Translations under genes and position numbers: made by a program
DNA from: Sphingomonas sp. URHD0057
GTDB lineage: Bacteria; Pseudomonadota; Alphaproteobacteria; Sphingomonadales; Sphingomonadaceae
Reading direction: 5' to 3'
Length of the DNA stretch: 64,000 nt
Assembly (NCBI RefSeq): GCF_000620665.1
Contig: NZ_JIAU01000006.1
Coordinates: forward strand, 1 to 64,000
Notes under the pieces: model-generated
What the model was told of the DNA's origin: nothing
Seen by the model: only the letters and a program-made list of their open reading frames with translations
The model's database searches: none
In this document: piece by piece, positions 1 to 7,642 of the stretch
Layout: each line of letters starts with the position of its first letter
Numbering within the stretch: position 1 is the stretch's first letter

Positions 1-58
1 AAAGCGAGGTCATGAGCGCCAATGCGCCGGCAGCGCGTACCAAATACAGGCTCTTCAT
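1..58 (-). CDS. N-terminus of a secreted protein (partial, cut by window edge)
   Basis: Only the first 19 codons are inside the window. They read as a basic start (MKSLY) followed by a hydrophobic run rich in Ala and Leu, which is typical of a Sec signal peptide. A good ribosome binding site (TAAGGAGG on the minus strand) sits just upstream of the ATG. The mature part lies outside the window, so no function can be given. It is downstream of and co-directional with the membrane-anchored unknown protein at 98-496, only about 40 bases away, so the two may be one transcript. Confidence 0.6.
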   Translation of the reverse strand, partial: MKSLYLVRAAGALALMTSL

Positions 59-97
59 GACGCCTCCTTATCCTGGGCTAACCGATGACGTTCCTGA

Positions 98-496
98 TCA
101 GGCCGGGCTGTTGGAATTGTTGTTGTTCTTGCGGACCAGGAAGTAAATGAGCGCACCCGCGGCAAGGGCGCCGAGCCCAAGCAGCAGCGGGTCGAACGCC
201 AAGCCACCACCCGCGGCCTCGACCGGCGGAACCGGGATCGGGGCCGGCGGCACGCTTTGCGCCACCGGCGGCGCAGCGTCGGTCACCGGAAGCACGCAAT
301 TCGCGGGCGCCTGAGCAGCTGCGGCAACCGCGGCGGCACCGCACAAAGCGGCAGCCGGAGCGCCGCCGGTCATCGCCGACAATGTCGCCCACGGATTGGC
401 AAAAACGGGGGCAGCGCTCGATGCGGCAACCGCACCTGTCGAGCTGACGAACAATGATCCCGCGATCAACGCGCCTACAACGCCCTTCAACTGCAT
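98..496 (-). CDS. Secreted or membrane-anchored small protein, function unknown
   Basis: This 132-residue protein has an N-terminal signal peptide (MQLKGVVGALIAG, ending in Ala-rich sequence), a low-complexity Ala/Pro middle with a PVPP-type proline run, and one C-terminal transmembrane segment followed by a short tail with Arg, Lys and a run of four Asn. The start at 496 is preferred over an ATG 45 bases upstream because a GGGAGAAG ribosome binding site lies just before it and the signal peptide then begins at residue 1. The topology suggests the middle is exposed to the periplasm with the tail in the cytoplasm. I do not recognise a family. It lies downstream of asnB and the flippase on the same strand, so a link with surface polysaccharide is possible but unproven. 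Confidence 0.6.
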   Translation of the reverse strand: MQLKGVVGALIAGSLFVSSTGAVAASSAAPVFANPWATLSAMTGGAPAAALCGAAAVAAAAQAPANCVLPVTDAAPPVAQSVPPAPIPVPPVEAAGGGLAFDPLLLGLGALAAGALIYFLVRKNNNNSNSPA

Positions 497-622
497 CACG
501 CTTCTCCCGGCTTTACGGTCGCGCCCCGGTGCCATAACCATCGTCTGACCGCAAACACTTACTTCGGATGAAAGTTCACCCGATCCTGTTAATAAGGCGG
601 ATCATCCGAGATTCTGTGACAA

Positions 623-2608
623 TCATGCCGCATTTTCGATCCTCGCCTCGCGACTCCTGAGCCAGGCCTGGAACATCAGGATCGCCCATAAGGCCGGAGT
701 CGACTCGCGGCGGCCGTCCAAATGCTCCCGCCACCGCCGCCCGACGATCTCCGGATCGAAGAAGCCTTCGAACCGCATTGCCGCGGGATCGAGCAGACTC
801 TCTGCCCACGGCCGAAGCGGGCCCTTGATCCACTCTCCGACCGGGATGCCGAAGCCGGCCTTGGGCCGTTCCACCAGCTCGCGCGGGACGAGCCCATGGA
901 GGAGTTGGCGAAGGATGAACTTGCCGCTGCCATTGCGAACCTTGAGGTCGAGCGGGATCCGCGCCGCAAGCTCGGCAACGCGGTGATCGAGGAACGGGAC
1001 CCGGGTCTCCAGCGCCACCGCCATCGAGGCCCGGTCCACCTTGGCCAGGATGTCGTCCGGGAGATAGCTGACCGCGTCGCAATACATCATGCGCACGGCG
1101 TCCGGCGCATCCTCGCCGACGTCGAGATCGAATCCAACATCGTCGCCAGCACCGATCACCGGCAACGGCTCGTTGCCCCACTCATCGAGGAAGCTGCAAT
1201 AGACCTGGTCGAAGTTGTCGGCGGATGCGGCAAGGCGAAGAGCCTTCTGAAGCTTGCCGCCGAGATGCGGCTGGTGCCGGCCCGGGAGGATGTTCGCGAG
1301 GCCGCTCCAGAATTGCGCCGGGAGTCGGCTTAGCGGCAGGCCCCCAGCCCGCAACGGCCGGGGAAGCTTTTGTAGCTGCGCCCACAGTCTTGGCGCGGTG
1401 ACGTGCCGGTTGTAGCCGGCGAATAGCTCATCCCCGCCGTCACCCGTCAGCGCGACCGTCACCTGCTCGCGCGCGAACCGGCTAACGAGGTGAGTAGGGA
1501 TTTGCGAAGAGTCCGCGAATGGTTCGTCGTACATCGAGGGTAGCAGCGGGATGACCTCCCGCGCCTCCTGGACCGTCACGTAGCGTTCGTGGTGGACGGT
1601 CCCAAGATGCTCGGCGACGCGCCGGGCATCGGCGGCTTCATTGTACCCGGCCTCCTCGAAGCCGATCGAGAAGGTGCGGATCGGGACGTCGGAATACTTC
1701 TGGTAGAGCGCACAGATCGTCGAGCTGTCGATGCCCCCGGAGAGGAAGGCGCCGACCGGTACGTCGGCCATCGACTGGCCGCGGATCGCGGATGCCAGCG
1801 TTCGTTCGAGCTCCTCCACCACTTCCGTCTCGTCCCGGATCGGGTCGCGAAGGCCGCCGCGCACGACGTCGCGGTAGGACCAATAGCGCTCGAGCGTAAA
1901 TCCGCCCCCGGCCACTCCTTCGCCGGGCGCGTCGTCCCGAGGGTGGCTCGCAGCGTCGAGATCGATCGTCAGAACGCAGCCGGGCGGAAGCTTGAAGATG
2001 CGCCGGTAGATCGACAGCGGTGCGGGAATGTAGGTGCGCGAGGCGAACAGCCGGAGCGCGCGGCGGTCGATCGCATTGTCGAAACGCGGATGCGCCGTGA
2101 GCGCCTTCAACTCGGAGCCGAAGATGAAGTCGGTTCCGGCCCAGCCGTAGTAAAGCGGCTTCTCGCCAAAACGGTCGCGGACGAGCGTAAGGGTGCGGTC
2201 TCTGCGATCCCACAACGCGAAGGCGAACATGCCCGCGCTTCGGCGAAGGGTTTCGGCGAGGCCCAGGGTGGCGATACCTTGCAGCAGAACCTCGGTGTCC
2301 GAATGGCCGCGCCAGCCCCCTTCGGGGACCGCGCCACGCTGCTCGAGCTCGCGCCTGAGCTCGGCGTGGTTGTAGATCTCGCCATTGAAAGTGATGACGA
2401 ACCGCCCCTCGGCCGAGCTCATCGGCTGGTGCCCCGCGGGCGACAGGTCGACGATCGCGAGCCGGCGATGCCCGAGGCCGATGCCGGCATCGACGTCGAC
2501 CCAGATGCCATGATCGTCCGGACCGCGGTGAGCGATCGGACGGATCATCCGCGCGACCGACTGCTCGTCGATCCTTGCGCTGCTGAAAATGCCCGCGATC
2601 CCACACAT
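623..2608 (-). CDS. asnB: Asparagine synthase (glutamine-hydrolysing), AsnB-type
   Basis: The 661-residue protein opens with MCGIAGIF, so Cys2 after Met removal is the N-terminal glutaminase nucleophile. The class II amidotransferase domain covers about residues 2-210 and contains the FNGEIYN motif (74-80). The C-terminal synthetase domain has the PP-loop SGGIDSS at 290-296. The family uses glutamine and ATP to amidate a carboxylate, normally aspartate. In polysaccharide loci, relatives such as those in exosortase-linked clusters amidate other substrates. Here the gene sits 9 bases downstream of a Wzx-like flippase and near an FkbM methyltransferase, so a role in decorating a surface glycan is as likely as asparagine supply. 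Family assignment is firm; substrate is inference. Confidence 0.88.
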   Translation of the reverse strand: MCGIAGIFSSARIDEQSVARMIRPIAHRGPDDHGIWVDVDAGIGLGHRRLAIVDLSPAGHQPMSSAEGRFVITFNGEIYNHAELRRELEQRGAVPEGGWRGHSDTEVLLQGIATLGLAETLRRSAGMFAFALWDRRDRTLTLVRDRFGEKPLYYGWAGTDFIFGSELKALTAHPRFDNAIDRRALRLFASRTYIPAPLSIYRRIFKLPPGCVLTIDLDAASHPRDDAPGEGVAGGGFTLERYWSYRDVVRGGLRDPIRDETEVVEELERTLASAIRGQSMADVPVGAFLSGGIDSSTICALYQKYSDVPIRTFSIGFEEAGYNEAADARRVAEHLGTVHHERYVTVQEAREVIPLLPSMYDEPFADSSQIPTHLVSRFAREQVTVALTGDGGDELFAGYNRHVTAPRLWAQLQKLPRPLRAGGLPLSRLPAQFWSGLANILPGRHQPHLGGKLQKALRLAASADNFDQVYCSFLDEWGNEPLPVIGAGDDVGFDLDVGEDAPDAVRMMYCDAVSYLPDDILAKVDRASMAVALETRVPFLDHRVAELAARIPLDLKVRNGSGKFILRQLLHGLVPRELVERPKAGFGIPVGEWIKGPLRPWAESLLDPAAMRFEGFFDPEIVGRRWREHLDGRRESTPALWAILMFQAWLRSREARIENAA

Positions 2609-2617
2609 TGCGATGGC

Positions 2618-3946
2618 TCAACCTTTATCCGGGCCAGTAGGGCGCAGGCCGATGGCCGACGTGTCGATGCCGATGACCCGCCGTACATAGATTAGCATGG
2701 CCAGATTCCAGCAGGACAGAGCCGTAGCGGAGGCGATTGCAGCGCCGACAATGCCGAACGGCGGAATGAGCAGGAGGTTGAGCGCGATGCTCACGATCAA
2801 TCCGGCGGCGAAAATCAGCAGCCCCTGGTTCTGGCGTCCGGTCAAGGTCAGCAAATAGCCGACGATCCCGGTGAAGGCATTGACGATCGCGCCGCCGAGC
2901 AGGATCGCGAGCGCCGGATAGGCCTGGGGAAATTCGGGCCCGAACAGCGCCAGCAGCGGGCGCCCGACCACCAACAGCAGGCCCGACGCCACTACCGCAA
3001 AGGCCAGGCCGATCCGCGCCGACAAGCTCGTAATACGGTGCAGCTCGGCCCGGTCGCGGCGGTGATAGGCCGAGGCAACGAGCGGGCCGCTGACCACGCT
3101 CAACGAGACGAGTGCGAACGGAGCCAGGCTGGCCAACCGCCAGGCGGCCGAAAACAGTCCGGCTTCACGCGGGCCGGCGAGCGTTCCGAGGAGAATGATC
3201 TCCAGCTGATTGAGCAATTCCTGCATCGCGCCCATGATCAGCAACGGGATGCTGAGCGAAAACCACTCGCGCCAGTGCGAATAGTCGGCGGCCGTCCGCA
3301 GCTGTGGGGCCAGGACCCGCAGGAGATGAACGAGGAGCGCTCCAAGTGCCAGTGCCGCGGCGAGCGCGGTGAACATGAGCGCCGTGGCGGCATGGAGCGC
3401 AAGTCCGGCGACCGCAGTTCCACCGACCAGCAGGATGAGCAGCCCCGGGCGAAGCAACTGGTCATAGAATTGCGCGGCGAAGATGCGCCTGGTCGTGCGC
3501 AACAGCGCGGACCCGACGCCGAGCAGGGCAAGCGGGAGGATGGTCACCGCCCCCCAGACCAGCGTGGCGAACGGGATGCCCTTCCCGAAGCGGCTGGCCA
3601 ACAGAACCATCAGGATGCCGGCGAGGATTGAGCTCAGACCAACCGCGACGGCCGCCACCTGGACGTAGCCGCGAAGGCTGCCGAACCGCCCGTCCTCGAG
3701 ATAAATGGTGGAAAAGCGCAGCGCGCTGTTATCGAACCCGACGCGGGCCGGCAGGGCCAGGACCAACGCCCAGCCGAGAGCGACAACATATTCGCCGTAA
3801 TTCTGAAGACCGAGGAGCCGCGACAGCAGAACATGCGCAAGATAACCAAGGGCTACTCCGCCAATGCGCAGCGCGATCGAGACGAAACTGCCCTTCAGGA
3901 GGAATCGCGTCACCGAATCCGACTGGCGCAATGGGTCCGCGCTCAA
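2618..3946 (-). CDS. Wzx-like oligosaccharide flippase / polysaccharide biosynthesis membrane protein
   Basis: This 442-residue protein is almost entirely hydrophobic with about 12-14 predicted membrane spans and the N-terminal pattern LLKGSFVSIALRIGG common to MATE/MOP flippases of the Wzx group. Such proteins move undecaprenyl-linked oligosaccharides across the inner membrane. The start is a TTG at 3946, chosen because AAAGGAAA lies about 8 bases upstream and the next in-frame starts are inside the first helix. It is followed after 9 bases by asnB, so the two are probably co-transcribed, and it is divergent from the FkbM methyltransferase gene across a 66-base gap. Substrate specificity cannot be read from sequence. 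Confidence 0.82.
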   Translation of the reverse strand: MSADPLRQSDSVTRFLLKGSFVSIALRIGGVALGYLAHVLLSRLLGLQNYGEYVVALGWALVLALPARVGFDNSALRFSTIYLEDGRFGSLRGYVQVAAVAVGLSSILAGILMVLLASRFGKGIPFATLVWGAVTILPLALLGVGSALLRTTRRIFAAQFYDQLLRPGLLILLVGGTAVAGLALHAATALMFTALAAALALGALLVHLLRVLAPQLRTAADYSHWREWFSLSIPLLIMGAMQELLNQLEIILLGTLAGPREAGLFSAAWRLASLAPFALVSLSVVSGPLVASAYHRRDRAELHRITSLSARIGLAFAVVASGLLLVVGRPLLALFGPEFPQAYPALAILLGGAIVNAFTGIVGYLLTLTGRQNQGLLIFAAGLIVSIALNLLLIPPFGIVGAAIASATALSCWNLAMLIYVRRVIGIDTSAIGLRPTGPDKG

Positions 3947-4012
3947 ATCCGGTTTCCTTTGGTCACGATCGCCGTGTAGCCGACCGGACGAGGATTTGGA
4001 GCAGCATCATTG

Positions 4013-4885
4013 ATGTCGAGCGAGCTCAAGAGAATTGTTCCGCGCGCCCTGTGGGTTGGGGGGCGACGAGCCGCGAATTACGTTCGGCGACTGCGCCACT
4101 GGCGGGCGGTCGTCCGCGAAGTCCACGGCGTCACCCTGGACGACACCGCCATCATCCAGCGCTCCGTCCGCGCCGGCGTGCGCGGCGCGGGGTCCGATCT
4201 CGATCGCTGGCGCGACCCGGTGCTCATCGCAGATGCGACGGTCCGCCTGGCCGGCATCGGCGAGTTCGCGATTCGCGGCCAAAGCGACGATCTGTTCGCC
4301 GTGCTGCCCTCACGCGAACGGGCGGTGGTGGCCGCCTTCCGGACGCACCTGAAGAGCGGGTCGACCTTCATCGATGCCGGCGCCAACATCGGCTTCTTCA
4401 CAATTCTCGCCGCGCGCCTGGTCGGACCGGCCGGGCGCGTGATCGCGATCGAGATGATGCCGGATACCGCCGTCCAGCTGCGTGCCAACGTCGACCGCAA
4501 TGGCCTGAGCAACGTCACGATCGTCGAGCATGCGCTGTCCAACCGCAGCGGGGAAGAGGTCGTGGCGACGATGCCGGAGGACCAGTTCGCACGTGCCAGC
4601 ATCGCCGGAGCGACGATCCGCGGCGGCCGTCAGGTCCGCGTCCGCACGAAAACGCTCGATGACCTGCTGGCCGGCTTTCCCGAAGAGATCGATCTCATCA
4701 AAATGGATTTGGAAGGCGCTGAAGCGATGGCCATAGAGGGCGCCGGCGAGGTGCTCGCTCGAACGCGGGCCGTCATCTTCGAGCAGCTGGAAGGCGACGC
4801 GGCGGGCCGGCTATTGGCAAGCGGCGGCTTTGCCTTGCGAATGCTCGACGCAAACAACTTGCTGGCCGCGCGGGTCATGCCATAA
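4013..4885 (+). CDS. FkbM family SAM-dependent methyltransferase
   Basis: The 290-residue product has a Rossmann-type SAM-binding motif FIDAGANIG at about residues 118-126, followed by the acidic end of strand 2 (VIAIEMMPD) and a late motif DLIKMDLEGAE, all typical of the FkbM domain. FkbM enzymes O-methylate sugars or polyketides. The ATG at 4013 is chosen over the TTG three bases earlier because GGAG is 11 bases upstream. The first 110 residues are a less conserved N-terminal extension. Its position beside a flippase and AsnB suggests methylation of a surface glycan. It ends just before a GC-rich hairpin shared with the convergent flp gene. Confidence 0.82.
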   Translation: MSSELKRIVPRALWVGGRRAANYVRRLRHWRAVVREVHGVTLDDTAIIQRSVRAGVRGAGSDLDRWRDPVLIADATVRLAGIGEFAIRGQSDDLFAVLPSRERAVVAAFRTHLKSGSTFIDAGANIGFFTILAARLVGPAGRVIAIEMMPDTAVQLRANVDRNGLSNVTIVEHALSNRSGEEVVATMPEDQFARASIAGATIRGGRQVRVRTKTLDDLLAGFPEEIDLIKMDLEGAEAMAIEGAGEVLARTRAVIFEQLEGDAAGRLLASGGFALRMLDANNLLAARVMP

Positions 4886-4890
4886 AACAA

Positions 4891-4920
4891 GGGCGGCGGC
4901 GCCTTCCGGCACCGCCGCCC
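4891..4920. terminator. Bidirectional hairpin between fkbM-type gene and flp
   Basis: A nine-base perfect stem, GGGCGGCGG at 4891-4899 and CCGCCGCCC at 4912-4920, with a 12-base loop. It lies between two convergent genes. On the minus strand it is followed by TTGTTTTATGG, a T-rich tail suitable for ending flp transcripts; on the plus strand the tail is weaker. Confidence 0.6.
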
Positions 4921-4943
4921 GAACTCTCAGAAGTAAGGGTGAC

Positions 4944-5105
4944 TTACTTCAGGCTGTTCGACACGTTGTTGAACGTGGTGTTCAGCTTGTTGCCGATGCC
5001 CTGCATGGCGCCAATCGCCGCAACGGCGATCAGAGCGGCGATGAGACCGTATTCAATAGCGGTCGCACCCTCTTCATTGCGGATCAGCTTGATAAACTTG
5101 ATCAT
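4944..5105 (-). CDS. flp: Flp/Fap-type type IVb pilin
   Basis: A 53-residue protein that reads MIKFIKLIRNEEG, then the hallmark ATAIEYGLIAALIAV, and ends NTTFNNVSNSLK. The short basic leader, the Gly-Ala-Thr-Ala-Ile-Glu-Tyr processing region with Glu and Tyr at residues 18 and 19, and the hydrophobic helix are diagnostic of Flp pilins cleaved by a TadV/CpaA prepilin peptidase. AAGGAG precedes the ATG at a good distance. It stands alone, about 1.7 kb from the TadE/TadG genes and 54 kb from the CpaF ATPase gene. Its leader can fold into two hairpins. Confidence 0.93.
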   Translation of the reverse strand: MIKFIKLIRNEEGATAIEYGLIAALIAVAAIGAMQGIGNKLNTTFNNVSNSLK

Positions 5106-5113
5106 GGTCTAGC

Positions 5114-5146
5114 TCCTTGGTTCCAAGTACCGAGGCGTTCGACGCC
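5114..5146 (-). promoter_or_regulatory. Folded leader of the flp mRNA
   Basis: Two small inverted repeats lie in the flp leader: CTTGG-AA-CCAAG close to the start codon, whose right arm supplies part of the AAGGAG ribosome binding site, and GGCGT-TCG-ACGCC at 5134-5146. The first could partly hide the ribosome binding site; the second could stabilise the 5' end. No protein or metabolite control is evident. Confidence 0.35.
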
Positions 5147-5251
5147 CCAACCTGCAGTCCACTGGCAGGATGGGTGGAAATTAGAGGGTGACCGGTTGAG
5201 AAAGAGTTACGCGCTAGGGTTGACGCGCATTAACCGAAGAAATCCCGGTTT

Positions 5252-5905
5252 TCAGGCGATTTTCTGGCCCGTCGCCTGCCAATCCTTGAGGAAGCTGGCG
5301 ATTCCCGAGTCGGTCAGCGGGTGCTTGAACAGCTGATGGATGATTTTCGGCGGCGCCGTCATCACGTCGGCGCCGATCCTGGCGGCTTCGACGACGTGGA
5401 TCGGATGACGCACGCTGGCGACCAGGATCTGGGTCGGGAAATCGTAATTGTCGTAAATCAGGCGGATGTCGGCGATGAGCGCCATGCCATCGAAGCCAAC
5501 ATCGTCGTGGCGGCCGACGAACGGCGAGATGAAGGTTGCCCCGGCCTTGGCCGCGAGCAGGGCCTGAGCCGCCGAAAAGCACAGGGTCACGTTGACCATC
5601 GTGCCGTCGGACGTGAGCGCCTTGCACGCTTTGAGGCCGTCGGGGGTCAGCGGGACCTTGATCGCGATATTGTCGCCGAGCTTCCGGAGGACGGCAGCCT
5701 CGCGCATCATCCCGTCATAGTCGAGCGCAACTACCTCGGCCGAGACCGGCCCGGCGACCACGCCGGCAATCTCCTTCACCACCTCGAGGAAATCGCGGCC
5801 CGACTTGTGAATGAGCGACGGGTTGGTGGTGACGCCGTCGAGCAGCCCGGTCGCCGCAAGCTCACGGATTTCGGCAATTTCGGCGGTGTCGGCGAAGAAC
5901 TTCAT
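5252..5905 (-). CDS. fsa: Transaldolase-like fructose-6-phosphate aldolase family protein
   Basis: The 217-residue product begins [16 protein letters not shown] and contains GVTTNPSLI, the start signature of small transaldolases, and IAIKVPLT with the Schiff-base lysine near residue 85. Length and motifs place it in the MipB/TalC/FSA subfamily of about 215-220 residues, which contains both fructose-6-phosphate aldolases and true transaldolases. In alphaproteobacteria these usually act as transaldolase in the pentose-phosphate pathway; sequence alone does not decide. It is transcribed divergently from the crotonase-family gene that starts at 5989. Confidence 0.85.
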   Translation of the reverse strand: MKFFADTAEIAEIRELAATGLLDGVTTNPSLIHKSGRDFLEVVKEIAGVVAGPVSAEVVALDYDGMMREAAVLRKLGDNIAIKVPLTPDGLKACKALTSDGTMVNVTLCFSAAQALLAAKAGATFISPFVGRHDDVGFDGMALIADIRLIYDNYDFPTQILVASVRHPIHVVEAARIGADVMTAPPKIIHQLFKHPLTDSGIASFLKDWQATGQKIA

Positions 5906-5988
5906 GATTTGCGTGCGCCCCGGCTTTGGTCGATTGGCCGGCGATAGCCGCTGGCGGACGGTCCGTCATCCGATTCGAGGGAGCAGCG

Positions 5989-6762
5989 ATGAGCGATCAT
6001 GTGCGGGTCGAACGGGACGGCCCGATCCTCGGCATCACCCTCAACCGGCCCGAGCGGCGGAACGCGATCACGGTGGCGATGTATTCGGCGCTGGCCGAGG
6101 CGGTCGAGGAGGCAAGTGGCGATCCCTCCATCCGGGTCATCGTCTTTCGCGGCGAAGGCCCGGATTTCGCCGCCGGCAACGACCTCGCCGATTTCCTCAC
6201 CGCCTTGCCGCGCGACCTCGACGAGATCCCCGTCTGGCGGCTGCTGCGGGCGCTGGTGAATTGCGACATCCCGATGGTGGCGGCGGTCCACGGCAATTGT
6301 GTCGGCATCGGCACCACGATGCTGCTCCATTGCGACCTGGTGATCGCGGACGACAGCGCGCGCTTCTCCCTGCCCTTCGTCGATCTGGGCCTGGTGCCGG
6401 AGGCCGCCAGCTCGCTGCTGCTGCCGCGCCTCGCCGGTCGTCGCCGCGCCGCTCGTTATCTGCTGCTGGCAGAACCGTTCGGGGTCGACGAGGCGATGGC
6501 GATCGGCCTCGTCAGCCATCGTGCGGCATCGGGATCGTTGGACGAGACCTTGGGGCAGGTGGTCGACGGCCTCCTCGCCAAGCCGCCCGAAGCCCTGCGC
6601 CAGGCTCAACGTCTGCTGCGTCATGGCACGCGCGAGGAACTGATCGAGCGAATGAACCTGGAGGGCGCGGCGTTCGCGGAGCGGTTGGCTTCCCCTGAGG
6701 TCAAGGAAGCGATCAGCGCATTCTTCGAGAAACGGAAGCCGGATTTCTTCCGGCTCGGCTGA
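5989..6762 (+). CDS. Crotonase family protein (enoyl-CoA hydratase / delta3-delta2-enoyl-CoA isomerase)
   Basis: A 257-residue enzyme with the crotonase fold. Oxyanion-hole segments are visible around GPDFAAGNDL and HGNCVGIGTT. The region LPFVDLGLVPEAASS, with Glu in the PE pair rather than the hydratase pattern PGAGG, is closer to enoyl-CoA isomerases (PECI type) than to classical hydratases. The start at 5989 is preferred over an ATG 63 bases upstream because GAGGGAG lies directly before it and homologous crotonases begin with a short stretch before the GPILGITLNRP strand. It probably serves fatty-acid beta-oxidation. It converges with the TadE-like gene at 6765 with 2 bases between stops. 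Confidence 0.8.
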   Translation: MSDHVRVERDGPILGITLNRPERRNAITVAMYSALAEAVEEASGDPSIRVIVFRGEGPDFAAGNDLADFLTALPRDLDEIPVWRLLRALVNCDIPMVAAVHGNCVGIGTTMLLHCDLVIADDSARFSLPFVDLGLVPEAASSLLLPRLAGRRRAARYLLLAEPFGVDEAMAIGLVSHRAASGSLDETLGQVVDGLLAKPPEALRQAQRLLRHGTREELIERMNLEGAAFAERLASPEVKEAISAFFEKRKPDFFRLG

Positions 6763-6764
6763 AG

Positions 6765-7178
6765 TCAGGTCGCGGACGGAGTATAGACGAGCTTGCTCCG
6801 CGTCAGCGTGATCGCCGGCCCGGTGAAGAACAGGAAGTTCATGGTCCGGGTATAGGTGACCGTCAGCGTCTTGCTGCTGGTGCCGTCGACGACGTCCTGA
6901 ACGGTGAAAACGCCGCCCACCGGCCCGAACAGCTTGGCATTCATCTTCGCCTTGATGTCGTCGTCGGTCTCGGCATTGCAGCCGGTCCCGGTCGGCACGC
7001 AGAGAGTGGCAAACCGCGCGCCTTCCCCGAGCGCGTGCTGCATTCCGGCATTCGCCTCATAGAGCTGGCTGAATTCGAAGATGCCATAGATCAAGGTGAT
7101 GAGGATCGGCACCGACAAAGCGAATTCGACGGCTCCGGCGCCGCGTTCGTCGCGGCGGAGTTGGAACAGCTTGCTCAT
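6765..7178 (-). CDS. TadE-like pseudopilin (third gene of the tad trio)
   Basis: The 137-residue protein starts MSKLFQLRRDERGAGAVEFAL, with the GAxxVEFAL processing and membrane-insertion motif of TadE/TadF pseudopilins, then one hydrophobic helix and a periplasmic domain with Cys residues. The true start is the ATG at 7178 that overlaps the stop of the upstream gene by four bases (ATGA); a longer reading frame upstream is not supported. TadE-like proteins are processed by the prepilin peptidase and are needed for Flp pilus assembly. It is translationally coupled to the two genes before it. Confidence 0.82.
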   Translation of the reverse strand: MSKLFQLRRDERGAGAVEFALSVPILITLIYGIFEFSQLYEANAGMQHALGEGARFATLCVPTGTGCNAETDDDIKAKMNAKLFGPVGGVFTVQDVVDGTSSKTLTVTYTRTMNFLFFTGPAITLTRSKLVYTPSAT

Positions 7179-7642
7179 TGCGTCCTCAGTCCGGCCTTGC
7201 CGTGAAGGGTGTATGTGCCGTCGGCGTTGGAGCCTGGCCATTTGGACGACGCGAACATGGGCGTGAACGTCCCGCTGATGTCGACTGTGATCCAACGGTT
7301 CTCAGTCTGACCCGCGCAGATCGTGTTGTATGTCGCCTGCCGAGTGCCGTTGCACTCGAGGAAATAGTCGACGACGACGGTCGGGCTGGTGAACCCCGCG
7401 GCAGTCGCGGCGGTCGTCGCTTCCGACGAAATCGTGCTAAACGTGCTGCTGGTATCCCGATACTGCTGCACCTTCTCGATCGAGCGATAGGCGGCCTGCT
7501 CCAACCTGAGCTTGGCCGAATAGGCGCGGCTGATGTCGGCGACGCCGATGATCATTGTCGCAAAGAACGGCATGACCAGCGCCAGCTCGATGACCGAGGC
7601 GCCGCGGTCGTTGCGCGCGAAGCGTTTGATCAGGCGGATCAT
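7175..7642 (-). CDS. TadE-like pseudopilin (second gene of the tad trio)
   Basis: A 155-residue protein that begins MIRLIKRFARNDRGASVIEL, the basic leader plus GAxxIELAL motif of TadE family pseudopilins, followed by a single membrane helix and a periplasmic part of about 110 residues with a pair of Cys. It overlaps tadG upstream by four bases and the next TadE-like gene by four bases, so all three are made from one message. The role is in type IVb pilus biogenesis at the inner membrane. Whether it corresponds to TadE or TadF cannot be settled by eye. Confidence 0.82.
   Translation of the reverse strand: MIRLIKRFARNDRGASVIELALVMPFFATMIIGVADISRAYSAKLRLEQAAYRSIEKVQQYRDTSSTFSTISSEATTAATAAGFTSPTVVVDYFLECNGTRQATYNTICAGQTENRWITVDISGTFTPMFASSKWPGSNADGTYTLHGKAGLRTQ

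Noticed and set aside
5190-5240. CtrA-like site (TTAA-N7-TTAA) upstream of flp
   Set aside because: Only one half is exact; the second half (TCAA) is off in both sequence and spacing.
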